DNA from: an uncultured SAR86 cluster bacterium
GTDB lineage: Bacteria; Pseudomonadota; Gammaproteobacteria; Magnimaribacterales; TMED112
Assembly: GCA_902563885.1 (NCBI GenBank)
Contig: CACEYZ010000010.1
Span: forward strand, 1-33,669
Direction: 5' to 3'
DNA length: 33,669 nt
The translations under genes and the position numbers were made by a program. Below, piece after piece: positions 1 to 9,076 of this stretch. The notes beneath the pieces were generated by a model, which was given only the letters and a program-made list of their open reading frames with translations, had not been told where the DNA came from and did not search any database. Within the stretch, counting starts at the first letter, position 1. Each line of letters begins with the position of its first letter.

Positions 1-2
1 AG

Positions 3-1100
3 AGTACGAAATATTTTCAGGTTATTGGCGGGCCAGCTCCATATATAGAGGAACTTATCATAGAAGGGTGTCATGCTTCATCGCAAATGATCTCAGCTGA
101 TATAAATAATGATACTTTTTGGGATGTCTTAATTGGTTCGAGCGATTCTTTGAGTTCAGATAGAACACATCAACTTTGTATTCTATCTGGTGCTGAGCTT
201 GTTGGACTTTCAAAAAATAGTGAGCTAATTACAAACGAAACAAATTTTGATTTAAATAGTACAAAAATTAGATTGATGGGCAAAATTGACAGGAATGCTG
301 ATGCAGTTCCTGATTTCTATATTCTTGGTGATACGTCCGAATACTGGATTGTTGCTGGTGCTACAGACGGTGCAAGCTTCGAAGCAGTAGAATATGACAA
401 TACAAATGTTAAGGACTTTACGCTTAGCTCTCTAACGGTATTCGATTTTGATAATAATGCTAACCAAGATTTAGTGCTTTCTGGATATGATGCTAATAAT
501 CTAGGTGTTTTTGTTACTGTTCCAAGAACAAGTGGTTTAAGTAGTTGGGATGGCGCAACAGTATATCAAAATCAAATTCTTGCGAAAGAGATAACTACAA
601 TCAATTTTGATAATGATGTGAACCCAGATATGTTTGTGATTGGAGACGAACAGCCATTGGATTTATTTAATCTTTCGAATACGAATACACTTGCACATTT
701 TGAAACAGGAGAGGTAAATATCTTCGATAACAGAACTGATGTAAGTTTTACAAGAATTGGTAGTTCAAATATAAATAAAAACCTTCTAATAGCAGATTAT
801 GATCAAGATCTCGATGGTGGCGATATTATTCTTACCTTTAATAACTTTGGTGCCAATTCTGCAAACTTTATTATCCTTGAAAAACAACAATCTCAAGATG
901 ATGAGGGAAATACAGTTTTCGAATTTAAAGCCTTTGATGATTTAGAACTGGGAATTGAAAATCTACCATTTCAAAATCAACAGAGTGTTTTTATAGATCT
1001 TGATATTGATTCTGATTTAGATGTTGTCTTTATGAAAACTTCAGAAGAGAGCGAGGATAATAAATTAGAGTTATTTCTAAAGATAAATTCTTCTAATTGA
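3..1100 (+). CDS. FG-GAP/VCBS-like repeat protein, 5' end outside the window
   Basis: The frame is open from base 3 with no stop, so the gene starts left of the window; the first ATG in view (87) is probably internal. The visible ~365 residues contain at least five Asp/Asn-rich repeats ending in a short hydrophobic strand, such as DFDNNANQDLVLSG, NFDNDVNPDMFVIG and DLDIDSDLDVVFM. The D-x-D/N-x-D/N-x-D pattern is typical of calcium-binding FG-GAP/VCBS beta-propeller blades in secreted or surface proteins. The N-terminus and any signal peptide cannot be seen, so export is inferred from the family. It converges on the peptide transporter gene with one base between the stop codons. The substrate or partner is unknown. 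The repeat type is fairly sure; the role is not. Confidence 0.7.
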   Translation, partial: STKYFQVIGGPAPYIEELIIEGCHASSQMISADINNDTFWDVLIGSSDSLSSDRTHQLCILSGAELVGLSKNSELITNETNFDLNSTKIRLMGKIDRNADAVPDFYILGDTSEYWIVAGATDGASFEAVEYDNTNVKDFTLSSLTVFDFDNNANQDLVLSGYDANNLGVFVTVPRTSGLSSWDGATVYQNQILAKEITTINFDNDVNPDMFVIGDEQPLDLFNLSNTNTLAHFETGEVNIFDNRTDVSFTRIGSSNINKNLLIADYDQDLDGGDIILTFNNFGANSANFIILEKQQSQDDEGNTVFEFKAFDDLELGIENLPFQNQQSVFIDLDIDSDLDVVFMKTSEESEDNKLELFLKINSSN

Positions 1101-1101
1101 A

Positions 1102-2604
1102 CTACTTTATTCCGTGTGATCTTGAATTTAGAATCGGAGATAAAAGAAGTAACACAAAAGCAACTCCAACGGCCATTAGACCAACATTTGTATAAACATC
1201 TATAAAGGATTGTTTTTGCACTAGATCGTACACGTCTGCTGAAGCACCTGAATCGTCTGTTGCCGTTGCTTTAGCAATTTCACCTGCAACAAAATTTCCC
1301 GCAGCAGAAGCAAAAAACCACATACCCATCATGAATCCGACAATTCTTTGTGGGGAAAGTTTAGTTACTGATGATAGGCCAACAGGTGATAGGCATAATT
1401 CTCCAAGTGTGTGCAGCAAATAAATTAAAACTATCCAAATAATTCCAGTTTGCAATCCGTCTGAAGATTCCATTCCATATACCAGCGCAAGAAAACCTAA
1501 TCCAACAAAAAAGATTCCTATGGAGAATTTAACTGGTGTTGAGGGCTCAATATTTCTTTTCGCAAGTGCAATCCATAAAAATGCAAAAAGAGGAGCTATT
1601 GTGAAGATAAAACCAGCATTAAGAGATTGGAACATTGAGGCTGGAACTTCCCAACCAAAAATTACTCTATCAACGCCCCTATCTGTAAGAATATTTAGTG
1701 AGGAGCCAGCTTGTTCAAAAAGAGCCCAAAATATCAAAGAGAAAAATATCAATATGCCCACCACAATCAGTCTATCTCTCTCTTCTTGTTCGCATCTAAA
1801 TAATGCATAAAGCAACCAAGCACCTATGAAAAGTGCACCAAATCCTCCTAACAATGTACCTACAATTGCAGAGTTCTGAACTAAAAACCAAGTCACAAAG
1901 ACCATAGCTACCCCAGCAATATATGCCCAAATTTCATATGTTCCTGCAGGAAGGCCGACTAAATAAAAAGTTTCTCTATATTTATTTGTTGGTGGTTCTG
2001 CTAGGCCAGCAAGATATTTCTGTCCCCAAAGAAATATAATTAAACCAAAAAGCATTCCAATACCAGCAGCACCAAAACCGTAAGCCCATCCTATTTCTTC
2101 ACCTAAATAACCACACAAAAGAGTAGCTGTAAAAGCACCAATATTTATTCCCATGTAAAAAATTGTAAAGCCAGAATCTCTCCTAGAATCTCCCTCCTCA
2201 TACAAGGCACCGACCATTGTTGAAATATTAGGTTTCAGATAACCAACACCCGAAACTATTAAAGCTAAAGACAAATAAAATATTTGCTCACTGTTTTCAA
2301 TGGCCATGCCTAAATGGCCAAACACTAAAAGTATCGCACCAAAAGTTACAGCTTTTTTTGAACCTAAAATTTGATCAGCCAGCATACCTCCAAGCACTGG
2401 AGTAATGTAAACCAAACTTGTGTAAGCACCATAAATTAAGTAACTAGTTGCATCAGTAAACTCCCAATGTTTTGTGAGGTAAAGAATAAGTAGTGCACGC
2501 ATTCCATAGTAAGAAAAACGCTCCCACATTTCTGTCAGAAAACATATAAAAAGACCTTTTGGATGACCTAAAAAAGTACCTGTATTTTGCAGAGCTTGAT
2601 TCAT
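1102..2604 (-). CDS. Proton-dependent oligopeptide transporter (POT/PTR2 family)
   Basis: A 500-residue inner-membrane protein with about 14 hydrophobic segments, the usual size for bacterial POT (Dtp-like) carriers, which import di- and tripeptides with protons. The family signature ExxERFxYYG is visible at residues 25-34 (E25, E28, R29), followed by the small-residue helix and the GGMLADQILGSKK stretch after helix 2, a second typical POT motif. The ATG start is the first residue of a compact amphipathic N-terminus. It diverges from the RDD gene with only 28 bases between start codons. Which of the Dtp paralogues it matches, and its peptide specificity, cannot be told from sequence alone. 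Peptide uptake would pair naturally with the nearby leucyl aminopeptidase, but that link is inference. Confidence 0.9.
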   Translation of the reverse strand: MNQALQNTGTFLGHPKGLFICFLTEMWERFSYYGMRALLILYLTKHWEFTDATSYLIYGAYTSLVYITPVLGGMLADQILGSKKAVTFGAILLVFGHLGMAIENSEQIFYLSLALIVSGVGYLKPNISTMVGALYEEGDSRRDSGFTIFYMGINIGAFTATLLCGYLGEEIGWAYGFGAAGIGMLFGLIIFLWGQKYLAGLAEPPTNKYRETFYLVGLPAGTYEIWAYIAGVAMVFVTWFLVQNSAIVGTLLGGFGALFIGAWLLYALFRCEQEERDRLIVVGILIFFSLIFWALFEQAGSSLNILTDRGVDRVIFGWEVPASMFQSLNAGFIFTIAPLFAFLWIALAKRNIEPSTPVKFSIGIFFVGLGFLALVYGMESSDGLQTGIIWIVLIYLLHTLGELCLSPVGLSSVTKLSPQRIVGFMMGMWFFASAAGNFVAGEIAKATATDDSGASADVYDLVQKQSFIDVYTNVGLMAVGVAFVLLLLSPILNSRSHGIK

Positions 2605-2632
2605 AAGTTATGATTGCCTACGTTAACATAAA

Positions 2633-3061
2633 ATGAATAAAAACTTTACCAAAGCCAGCCTTTTTTCAAGACTAATGTCATTTACCTATGATTCATTTCT
2701 AGTTGTTTCTTTTTGGTTTTTAAATGCATTTTTAGTTTTATTTATCTTCAGACTTTTCTCAGGAAATGATGATTATGCAAATACTCCTTTGGGAATTTTA
2801 GTAATACTTGCAACTACAATTTTTTATTACGTTTATTTTTGGTCAAATGGTAGAACTACACTAGGAATGGCAACCTGGAATCACTATTTAGAAAAAGATA
2901 GCGGAACTCCTCTTTCAATGTTTGATTCTTTAAAGAGGTTTTCGTTATCTTTCTTAACAATTCCAATTAATTTCATTTGGATTCTTTTTGATAAGGATAA
3001 AAAATGTCTTGCTGATAGAATTTTACAAATTCGATTAGTTAAAAAAATATCTTCTTCTTAG
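2633..3061 (+). CDS. RDD family membrane protein
   Basis: A 142-residue protein with three hydrophobic segments (about residues 15-43, 50-70 and 100-118). It has RDD-domain landmarks: an N-terminal SRLMSFTYDSFLV stretch (the R...D positions that name the family), GRTTLGMATWNHYL in the middle, and a C-terminal DKDKKCLADRILQIRLVK tail in which the usual 'D..a.T.V' end is recognisable. RDD proteins are of mostly unknown function; some are linked to transport or Na+/H+ exchange. The gene often sits beside lptF/lptG in Gammaproteobacteria. Its last 27 bases overlap the 3' end of lptG on the other strand. No good Shine-Dalgarno precedes the ATG. Confidence 0.75.
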   Translation: MNKNFTKASLFSRLMSFTYDSFLVVSFWFLNAFLVLFIFRLFSGNDDYANTPLGILVILATTIFYYVYFWSNGRTTLGMATWNHYLEKDSGTPLSMFDSLKRFSLSFLTIPINFIWILFDKDKKCLADRILQIRLVKKISSS

Positions 3062-3940
3062 TAGTATATAAACTGGAATAAGTAAAATTGGAAAGGCTTG
3101 AATTAGGTATGGCAAAGAAAAAACATCAATCGAATCTACGATCATTTTTTCAATGAACGAATAAAATAAACAAGCACCAAAACCGTAAACAAAAATTCTA
3201 TTTGCATTTAAAGCCTTATTAAATGAAAAAAGAATTTCTAAACCTATCAAGAAAATAAAAAAATAAGAAATAAAATTAAGACTACGCCTCAATAGTTCAG
3301 TTTTAACCACTAGGTTAAAATTTTCAAATGCAGTATTAGTACTTGCATATAATTCAGAAAAGGTAAGATATTTAAAGTTTGTATTAAAATTTAAATTTTT
3401 AAAATTTTCAGTTTCTTGACTATCATTTTCAACAGAACCATCAGTACTAAATTTTACGTGGACTTTCTCTGAAATTATTTGAAATCCATTTTGAATATCT
3501 CCCTTAATTTCAATAACTGTAGGAGGCTCTTTGCTACTTGACTCAACTTTAGACTTTCGAAATTCAAATGCATCTTTAGTTAAATCTGGTACTAGAAATT
3601 CAAATGTTGAAAAATTTATCAAGGCTAAAGGAAAAAATAGTAACAAAGCTAAATTAAATTTTTTTAGTCCTGCTTGCCTCAAAACATTAATTGACCTGAG
3701 AAACCTTTGATCTATGAAAGTTGCCAATAATCCTACGACTATGCATAAATATAAAAACTCTCTTGTTCTAAATGGTTGGCTCATGAATACAAAAACGAGG
3801 GCATCGCTAAAAGTATATGAACTGCTAATATCCTCTATTTGGGAAAAAAAGTTAAAAGATATATCTATCAAACTGATTATTAAAGTAACTCCTAAAACTG
3901 AAATAAGTGCTTTGAAAAAAATGTATCTATAAACCTTCAT
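3035..3940 (-). CDS. lptG: LPS export system permease LptG
   Basis: Second gene of the lptFG pair; with LptF and the ATPase LptB it forms the inner-membrane ABC transporter that extracts lipopolysaccharide and feeds it to LptC-A-D. The 301 residues show the YjgP/YjgQ layout: two N-terminal membrane helices (about 7-30 and 45-70), a third near 90-110, a hydrophilic periplasmic beta-jellyroll-like middle (about 115-215) and three C-terminal helices. It is shorter than the E. coli protein (about 360), mainly in the periplasmic part. The start ATG lies inside lptF (14-base overlap), implying translational coupling. The 3' end overlaps the RDD gene. F versus G is assigned by order and by the N-terminal VYRYIFFKA stretch. 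Confidence 0.88.
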   Translation of the reverse strand: MKVYRYIFFKALISVLGVTLIISLIDISFNFFSQIEDISSSYTFSDALVFVFMSQPFRTREFLYLCIVVGLLATFIDQRFLRSINVLRQAGLKKFNLALLLFFPLALINFSTFEFLVPDLTKDAFEFRKSKVESSSKEPPTVIEIKGDIQNGFQIISEKVHVKFSTDGSVENDSQETENFKNLNFNTNFKYLTFSELYASTNTAFENFNLVVKTELLRRSLNFISYFFIFLIGLEILFSFNKALNANRIFVYGFGACLFYSFIEKMIVDSIDVFSLPYLIQAFPILLIPVYILLRRRYFFN

Positions 3941-4940
3941 AACCTAGAAACCTTTTTGTTCTTTTGAAAAATAATGATGAAAGCAATAATAAATAGACAA
4001 TATGAACTGTGAAATAATCAAAAAATACCGCAATAAGTGATTTGGAAAAGGCACCCAAAGAAGACAAAACAAACATCAAGTATAAAATATTTATTAGAGC
4101 TAATATCAAATAACATTTTTCTCTGCCCAAAAAATTACTAAAAGTTGAAAAAATAAGGGAAAAAATTGCAGAAAATAAGCAAAAGATGGGAATTGTTAAT
4201 CTGCTAAGTAATTCACTCAAATTCTCTGGATTAATGTTTCTAAATAGATCAATAAAGCTTATATAATTCTCACTCTTTGCAGTTTGGAGAGGTACATTTG
4301 CTTTGTTAAAGCGTGAAATTGCTTTATTTTCACTATCATAAAGAAATCCATTTTCTAGTACTAGGTTTTGTTGATCGACATAACCAGATTGGCCATACAT
4401 AAATTTTTCAACTTCATCGGAATTTATAAAAATAAGATCTTCATATCCGTTTTCAGATTTAGTTCCAAACACATTAAATTTATTTTTCTGAATTTGTACA
4501 AGTCCTTTAGGTTCTGCAATTTTTGCAGCAAAATTGTTGTCTACATCTATTAATTTCTGTCCTTCATTTTTAGCGTATGGAGAAAGCCAAAGACTGAGAA
4601 AAAGTGAAAAAGAAAAAATACTCAATAGAAGAAGTTTTTGACCATATAAAAGCTTGCCAACTGAAAAAGAACTTGCTTCTAAAACGGCATATCTACTTTT
4701 ATAAATTGGTGTCAGCACAAAACCTATACCTAAAAATACACTGATGGGAAAAATAATACTTAATAATTCAGGTGAAAATAATGCTAGAACAATGAAGATA
4801 ATTTCTGAAGACATCTTCCCTACTTGAGCTTGCCCCAAGAAAATATTGAACCGCGAAAATAAAACTAATCCAAAAAGTACTAGAGAAATCCAGCAAATGT
4901 TTACTATAATTTCATTACGGATGTAGCGTGAAATAATCAC
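3927..4940 (-). CDS. lptF: LPS export system permease LptF
   Basis: First gene of lptFG. The N-terminus MIISRYIRNEI matches the LptF start (E. coli MIIIRYLVRET), and the PELLSIIFPISVFLG stretch near residue 55-70 corresponds to the conserved second-helix region. The 337 residues give six membrane helices around a periplasmic beta-jellyroll domain (about 125-240), slightly shorter than usual. The start is GTG at 4940, chosen from the family N-terminus; the only purine-rich stretch lies directly against it. Only 28 bases separate it from the divergent pepA start, so its promoter must lie partly within the other gene. Function: LPS transport from the inner membrane, together with LptG and LptB encoded elsewhere. 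Confidence 0.9.
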   Translation of the reverse strand: MIISRYIRNEIIVNICWISLVLFGLVLFSRFNIFLGQAQVGKMSSEIIFIVLALFSPELLSIIFPISVFLGIGFVLTPIYKSRYAVLEASSFSVGKLLYGQKLLLLSIFSFSLFLSLWLSPYAKNEGQKLIDVDNNFAAKIAEPKGLVQIQKNKFNVFGTKSENGYEDLIFINSDEVEKFMYGQSGYVDQQNLVLENGFLYDSENKAISRFNKANVPLQTAKSENYISFIDLFRNINPENLSELLSRLTIPIFCLFSAIFSLIFSTFSNFLGREKCYLILALINILYLMFVLSSLGAFSKSLIAVFFDYFTVHIVYLLLLSSLFFKRTKRFLGYEGL

Positions 4941-4957
4941 CTCTTAAGAATATCAAA

Positions 4958-4963
4958 AAGGAG
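4958..4963 (+). promoter_or_regulatory. Shine-Dalgarno of pepA
   Basis: AAGGAG five bases ahead of the ATG at 4969. It is one of the few clear ribosome-binding sites in the window and fixes the pepA start. Confidence 0.75.
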
Positions 4964-4968
4964 AAAAA

Positions 4969-6441
4969 ATGAAATTCTATAAAGCATTAGACAGCGTTAA
5001 GCTAAAAAAGTATTCAGAAGTTGATAAAAAGCAATTTGCATTATCATTCTTTTCAAAAAGTGGATTTAAAAGTTCTGAATTATTTGACAAAGAACTTAAG
5101 AAAAAAGTTTCAAACTTTTTTGCAGATGAAAAAAGATCATCGCTTTTTTTGAGCAAAGAACTAACAGGGTTAAAAGGAGATTTTTTAGTATTAAGAGATT
5201 TCAATAAAAACAAGTCTGAGTACAAAAAATACGCTTGGATGAAGGGCCTATTTGCAAATTTAGATAAATATGCCGTAAAGAATGCTGTAATTTATGCTGA
5301 TACAAGTCACCTTTTTAAAGATGATAATTTCCTTTTTGACTTAGCTAAAACTGCTGAAAAAACGAGCTATAGGTACACAGATACAAATCCGAATACCAAA
5401 AAGGAATTGATTCTGAAAAATGTTTCGTTAGCCGTAGAAAATGCTAGTGCAGCACAAAAGAAAGTTGTTGAACTTGGATATAATGTAGGATCTGGAGCTA
5501 ATACTGCAAGAAACTTAGGAGATAGACCAGCAAATCATGCAACTCCTTCTTACATTGCAAATGCCGTAAAGGGTCTAGCTAAAGATATCGGTGGTTTTTC
5601 AGTTGAAATATTAGAAGAAAAAGATATGAAAAAACTCGGCATGGGCTGTTTACTGTCAGTTTCAAGAGGAAGTATTGAACCAGCTAAGTTAGTAACTATG
5701 CAGTACAAAGGTGGTAAAAAGGGAGCCAAGCCAATTGTTTTAGTAGGGAAAGGTGTAACTTTTGATACAGGGGGCATCAGTTTAAAACCACCGCAAAAAA
5801 TGGATGAAATGAAATGGGATATGTCTGGTGCAGGATCTGTAATAGGAACAATGTGTGCAGTTGCTAAATCAAAACTTCCAGTAAATTTGGTCTGTACAGT
5901 TGCACTTTCAGAGAATATGCCAGGAAGTAAAGCTACAAAACCTGGTGATGTTGTAACAAGCATGTCAGGACAAACTGTTGAGATCCTTAATACCGATGCT
6001 GAAGGCAGACTAGTACTTTCTGATGCTTTAACCTACGTTGGAAAATATGATCCTAAAGTTGTTATTAATACTGCAACCCTTACTGGTGCGGTAGTTGTAG
6101 CATTGGGCTCAGTCGCTGCTGGTGTTATGGGTAATGATCAAAAGCTAGTTGATGAGATACTTGAAGCTGGACAAACAACTGGCGAAAAGGCTTGGCAATT
6201 ACCTATGTGGGATGAGTATCAAACATATTTAGATTCAAACTTTGCTGATATTGCTAATATCGCTCCAGGAAGAGCAGCTGGAACAATCGAAGGAGCATGT
6301 TTCTTATCTAGATTTACAAAAGATTATAGATGGGCTCATATTGATATAGCAGGTGTAGCTGATATTGGAGAAGGAAAAGCTAAAGGCTCAACAGGTGTTC
6401 CTGTAGGCTTACTGTTTGAGTACGTAAAAAGTAATTTTTAA
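4969..6441 (+). CDS. pepA: Leucyl aminopeptidase (M17 family)
   Basis: A 490-residue cytosolic metallopeptidase that removes N-terminal residues from peptides; the length is normal for M17. The C-terminal catalytic domain carries the two-metal site motifs: [13 protein letters not shown] (D266 of TFDTGG), KWDMSGAG, and the NTDAEGR signature with D343, E345 and R347. The N-terminal domain (residues 1 to about 170) is poorly conserved and lysine-rich, as expected. In E. coli PepA also binds DNA in Xer recombination and carAB control; nothing here tests that. A strong AAGGAG precedes the ATG. The stop overlaps the holC ATG by one base, in the classical pepA-holC-valS order. Confidence 0.95.
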   Translation: MKFYKALDSVKLKKYSEVDKKQFALSFFSKSGFKSSELFDKELKKKVSNFFADEKRSSLFLSKELTGLKGDFLVLRDFNKNKSEYKKYAWMKGLFANLDKYAVKNAVIYADTSHLFKDDNFLFDLAKTAEKTSYRYTDTNPNTKKELILKNVSLAVENASAAQKKVVELGYNVGSGANTARNLGDRPANHATPSYIANAVKGLAKDIGGFSVEILEEKDMKKLGMGCLLSVSRGSIEPAKLVTMQYKGGKKGAKPIVLVGKGVTFDTGGISLKPPQKMDEMKWDMSGAGSVIGTMCAVAKSKLPVNLVCTVALSENMPGSKATKPGDVVTSMSGQTVEILNTDAEGRLVLSDALTYVGKYDPKVVINTATLTGAVVVALGSVAAGVMGNDQKLVDEILEAGQTTGEKAWQLPMWDEYQTYLDSNFADIANIAPGRAAGTIEGACFLSRFTKDYRWAHIDIAGVADIGEGKAKGSTGVPVGLLFEYVKSNF

Positions 6442-6839
6442 TGCAGGCAACCTTTTTTTCAGGTTTTTCAGATAAATCTGAAGCACTTGATTTTATGTTG
6501 GAAAAGATTCAATCGAATTTTCAGATAGGAAATAAAGTTTTTTTAAATCTCGATAATGATTTATTAACTAAATTTGAAGATTTAAAAAGAAAAAAATTTC
6601 ATGAGACTAATAATCTTGAATTTCTCTATAACAAAAATGTTCAAGTGAATGGAGAGATTGGAGATAAGTCATTTGACGAGGCGCATGTATTAAGTTCAGA
6701 AATTAATTTAAGTGAAGAGAATTTTCTTTCAGCTTTTATTTATACCACTAAAGCTGATAATAATATTCTTAAAACTTCTAGAGAGCTTTATTCAAAACTT
6801 CAAAAGGCTAATATAGACGTTAAGCACGAGAAAATTTAG
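6441..6839 (+). CDS. holC: DNA polymerase III chi subunit
   Basis: A 132-residue protein between pepA and valS, the standard place for holC in Gammaproteobacteria. Its start resembles chi (a short 'ATFFSGF' strand, then an acidic helix) and it has the 'GNKVFLNLDN' strand corresponding to the region where chi handles cofactor-like Rossmann folding. Chi links the clamp loader (through psi) to single-stranded-DNA-binding protein. Conservation is low and the identification rests as much on position and length (E. coli 147) as on sequence. It overlaps pepA and valS by one base each, so all three are probably translated in series. Confidence 0.72.
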   Translation: MQATFFSGFSDKSEALDFMLEKIQSNFQIGNKVFLNLDNDLLTKFEDLKRKKFHETNNLEFLYNKNVQVNGEIGDKSFDEAHVLSSEINLSEENFLSAFIYTTKADNNILKTSRELYSKLQKANIDVKHEKI

Positions 6840-9061
6840 TGGAAGCGAAGTATTATCCCTTAGAGATTGAAGAAAAATGGTCTAAGATTTGGTCAGAGAG
6901 AACACTACAGAAAACCAATCATAAAAATAGCTTTTCACAAGTCATACCACCGCCGAATGTAACAGGTACATTGCATATGGGACATAGTTTTCAGTATGCC
7001 ATCATGGATTTCTATACTAGATATCATCATATGCAGGGAACAAATTCATATTGGCAAGTAGGGTCAGACCATGCTGGTATTGCAACCCAAATGGTTGTTG
7101 AAAATAATTTAGCAAATGAAGGAAAAACTAAAATTGATTTAGGCCGAGAAAAGTTTTTAGAGGAAATTTGGAACTGGAAAGATTATTCAGAAGATAAAAT
7201 TACTTCTCAAATAAAGCGGCTTGGCTGCACTGTTGAGTGGGATAAATACAGATTTACATTCGATGATGAATTTTGTGAAACGGTAAACAAGGCTTTTGTA
7301 GAATTATATAGATCTGGAAAGATATATAGAGGATATAGGCTTGTAAACTGGGATCCAATTCTTAAGACTGCAGTTTCTGATCTTGAAGTCGTAAGGCAAG
7401 AAAAAGAGGGTGTAATTTGGCATATTGATTATCCTATTCTTGATTCCTCAGAAAAAGTAACCGTTGCCACAACAAGACCAGAAACAATGTTCGGTGATAT
7501 GGCTGTTGCTGTGAATCCCAAAGACAAGCGTTATCAAAAGTTCATTGGAAAGTATGTTGAGCTTCCTTTAGTTGGCAGAAAAATCCCAATTCTTGGTGAT
7601 GATTATGTTGATATGGAGTTTGGAACCGGTTGTCTAAAAATTACACCTGGACATGATTTTAATGATTATGAGATCGGAAAAAAATATGCTCTCCATCAGG
7701 TATCTGATACTGTTGAGATTTCAAAAGACACTGAAAAATTTGAACCAATAAATATATTTACTGATGAAGCATTTACAAATACCGAAGTGCCTAAAGATTT
7801 TGCTAATCTGGATAGATTTAAGGTAAGGAAAGTTGTTTTAGAAAAGCTTAAAGAACAAAACCTCCTGGCAAAAGAAGAAAAGCACATGATTAGTGTGCCG
7901 CGTGGCGAAAGATCAAATATGGTTATTGAACCTAGATTGAGTTTTCAATGGTACGTAAAAACTAAAGAGATGGCTGCTAAAGCAAATGAAGCCGTTAATA
8001 AAAAAGAAGTGGTTTTCCATCCTGAAAATTGGATTAAAACATACTTCAATTGGATGAATAATATTCAAGATTGGTGCATAAGCAGACAAATTTGGTGGGG
8101 ACATAGAATACCTGCATGGCATGATGATGAAGGTAATGTTTATGTTGGTTATGATGAGAAAGAGCTTAGAGAATTTTATAAACTTGATGATAGAAAGCTT
8201 ACTCAGGATGAGGATGTCTTAGATACTTGGTTTTCATCGTCACTATGGCCTTTTGGCTCTCTGGGTTGGCCACAAGAAACATCAACTTTTAAAACTCACT
8301 TTCCTACATCTTTATTGGTTACTGGTTTTGACATTATCTTTTTTTGGGTAGCAAGAATGATGATGATGAGTTTAGAGTTTACAGGTCAAATTCCATTTAA
8401 AAACGTTTATGTAACTGGATTAATAAGAGACGAAAATGGCCAAAAAATGTCAAAGTCAAAGGGAAATATTATTGATCCCCTTGATTTAATTTATGGTATT
8501 GAGCTAGATGATTTGCTCAAAAAAAGAACTACTAATTTAATGCAAGAGGGTCTGGCTGAAAAGATTGAAAGAAAAACTCGAAAACAATTTCCAAACGGTA
8601 TTGAATCGTATGGTAGCGATGCTGTTCGCATGACTTTCTTCTCTTTAGCAACTCATACGAGAGATATAAGTTTTGAATTAGGAAGGCTAAAAGGATATAG
8701 AAATTTTTGCAATAAAATTTGGAATGCAGCTAGATTTATTAACAATTATCCAAAAGAACAGGATAAATTTAAGGCTAAAACTGAGGCAGATAAATGGATT
8801 GAGAAAGAATTTAATGAAGTAAGCAAACAAATCACAAAAAATATTGAAGAATATCGTTTAGATTTTGCTATGAATGAAGTTTATGAATTTTTTTGGGGAA
8901 AGTTTTGTGACAAATATATTGAAGACTGTAAGGCATCAGGAGAAACATCGAACCTTCATCCGATGCTAAAAAAAATATTAGTTTTAATGCATCCATTTGC
9001 TCCTTTTATAACTGAGGAGGTAAACGAATTAATATTTAATGATGGATCTTTAATGGATTGA
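6839..9061 (+). CDS. valS: Valyl-tRNA synthetase lacking the C-terminal region
   Basis: Charges tRNA-Val. The class I catalytic signature HMGH is at residues 46-49 after PPPNVTGTL, and KMSKS is at 536-540. The CP1 editing domain is present (ATTRPETMFGD, CLKITPGHDFNDYE). The anticodon-binding domain runs from about 600 to HPFAPFITEEVNELIF, and the protein then stops at residue 740. E. coli ValRS is 951 residues; the end of the anticodon domain and the C-terminal coiled coil that touches the tRNA are missing. Only 15 bases follow before the next ATG, so no continuation exists in any frame. The start is GTG, overlapping the holC TAG by one base. The core is intact and it is probably the functional enzyme, but the truncation is unusual. 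Confidence 0.93.
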   Translation: MEAKYYPLEIEEKWSKIWSERTLQKTNHKNSFSQVIPPPNVTGTLHMGHSFQYAIMDFYTRYHHMQGTNSYWQVGSDHAGIATQMVVENNLANEGKTKIDLGREKFLEEIWNWKDYSEDKITSQIKRLGCTVEWDKYRFTFDDEFCETVNKAFVELYRSGKIYRGYRLVNWDPILKTAVSDLEVVRQEKEGVIWHIDYPILDSSEKVTVATTRPETMFGDMAVAVNPKDKRYQKFIGKYVELPLVGRKIPILGDDYVDMEFGTGCLKITPGHDFNDYEIGKKYALHQVSDTVEISKDTEKFEPINIFTDEAFTNTEVPKDFANLDRFKVRKVVLEKLKEQNLLAKEEKHMISVPRGERSNMVIEPRLSFQWYVKTKEMAAKANEAVNKKEVVFHPENWIKTYFNWMNNIQDWCISRQIWWGHRIPAWHDDEGNVYVGYDEKELREFYKLDDRKLTQDEDVLDTWFSSSLWPFGSLGWPQETSTFKTHFPTSLLVTGFDIIFFWVARMMMMSLEFTGQIPFKNVYVTGLIRDENGQKMSKSKGNIIDPLDLIYGIELDDLLKKRTTNLMQEGLAEKIERKTRKQFPNGIESYGSDAVRMTFFSLATHTRDISFELGRLKGYRNFCNKIWNAARFINNYPKEQDKFKAKTEADKWIEKEFNEVSKQITKNIEEYRLDFAMNEVYEFFWGKFCDKYIEDCKASGETSNLHPMLKKILVLMHPFAPFITEEVNELIFNDGSLMD

Positions 9062-9076
9062 CCCTAAATATAAGAT

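Noticed and set aside
1520..1810. 96-codon reading frame antisense to the peptide transporter
   Set aside because: The transporter is well conserved on the other strand, and this frame shows no domain; it is a shadow.
9062..9076. Programmed frameshift or TGA readthrough extending ValS
   Set aside because: If the TGA were read, two codons follow before TAA, and the other frames give nothing like a ValRS C-terminus; the next gene starts at 9077.
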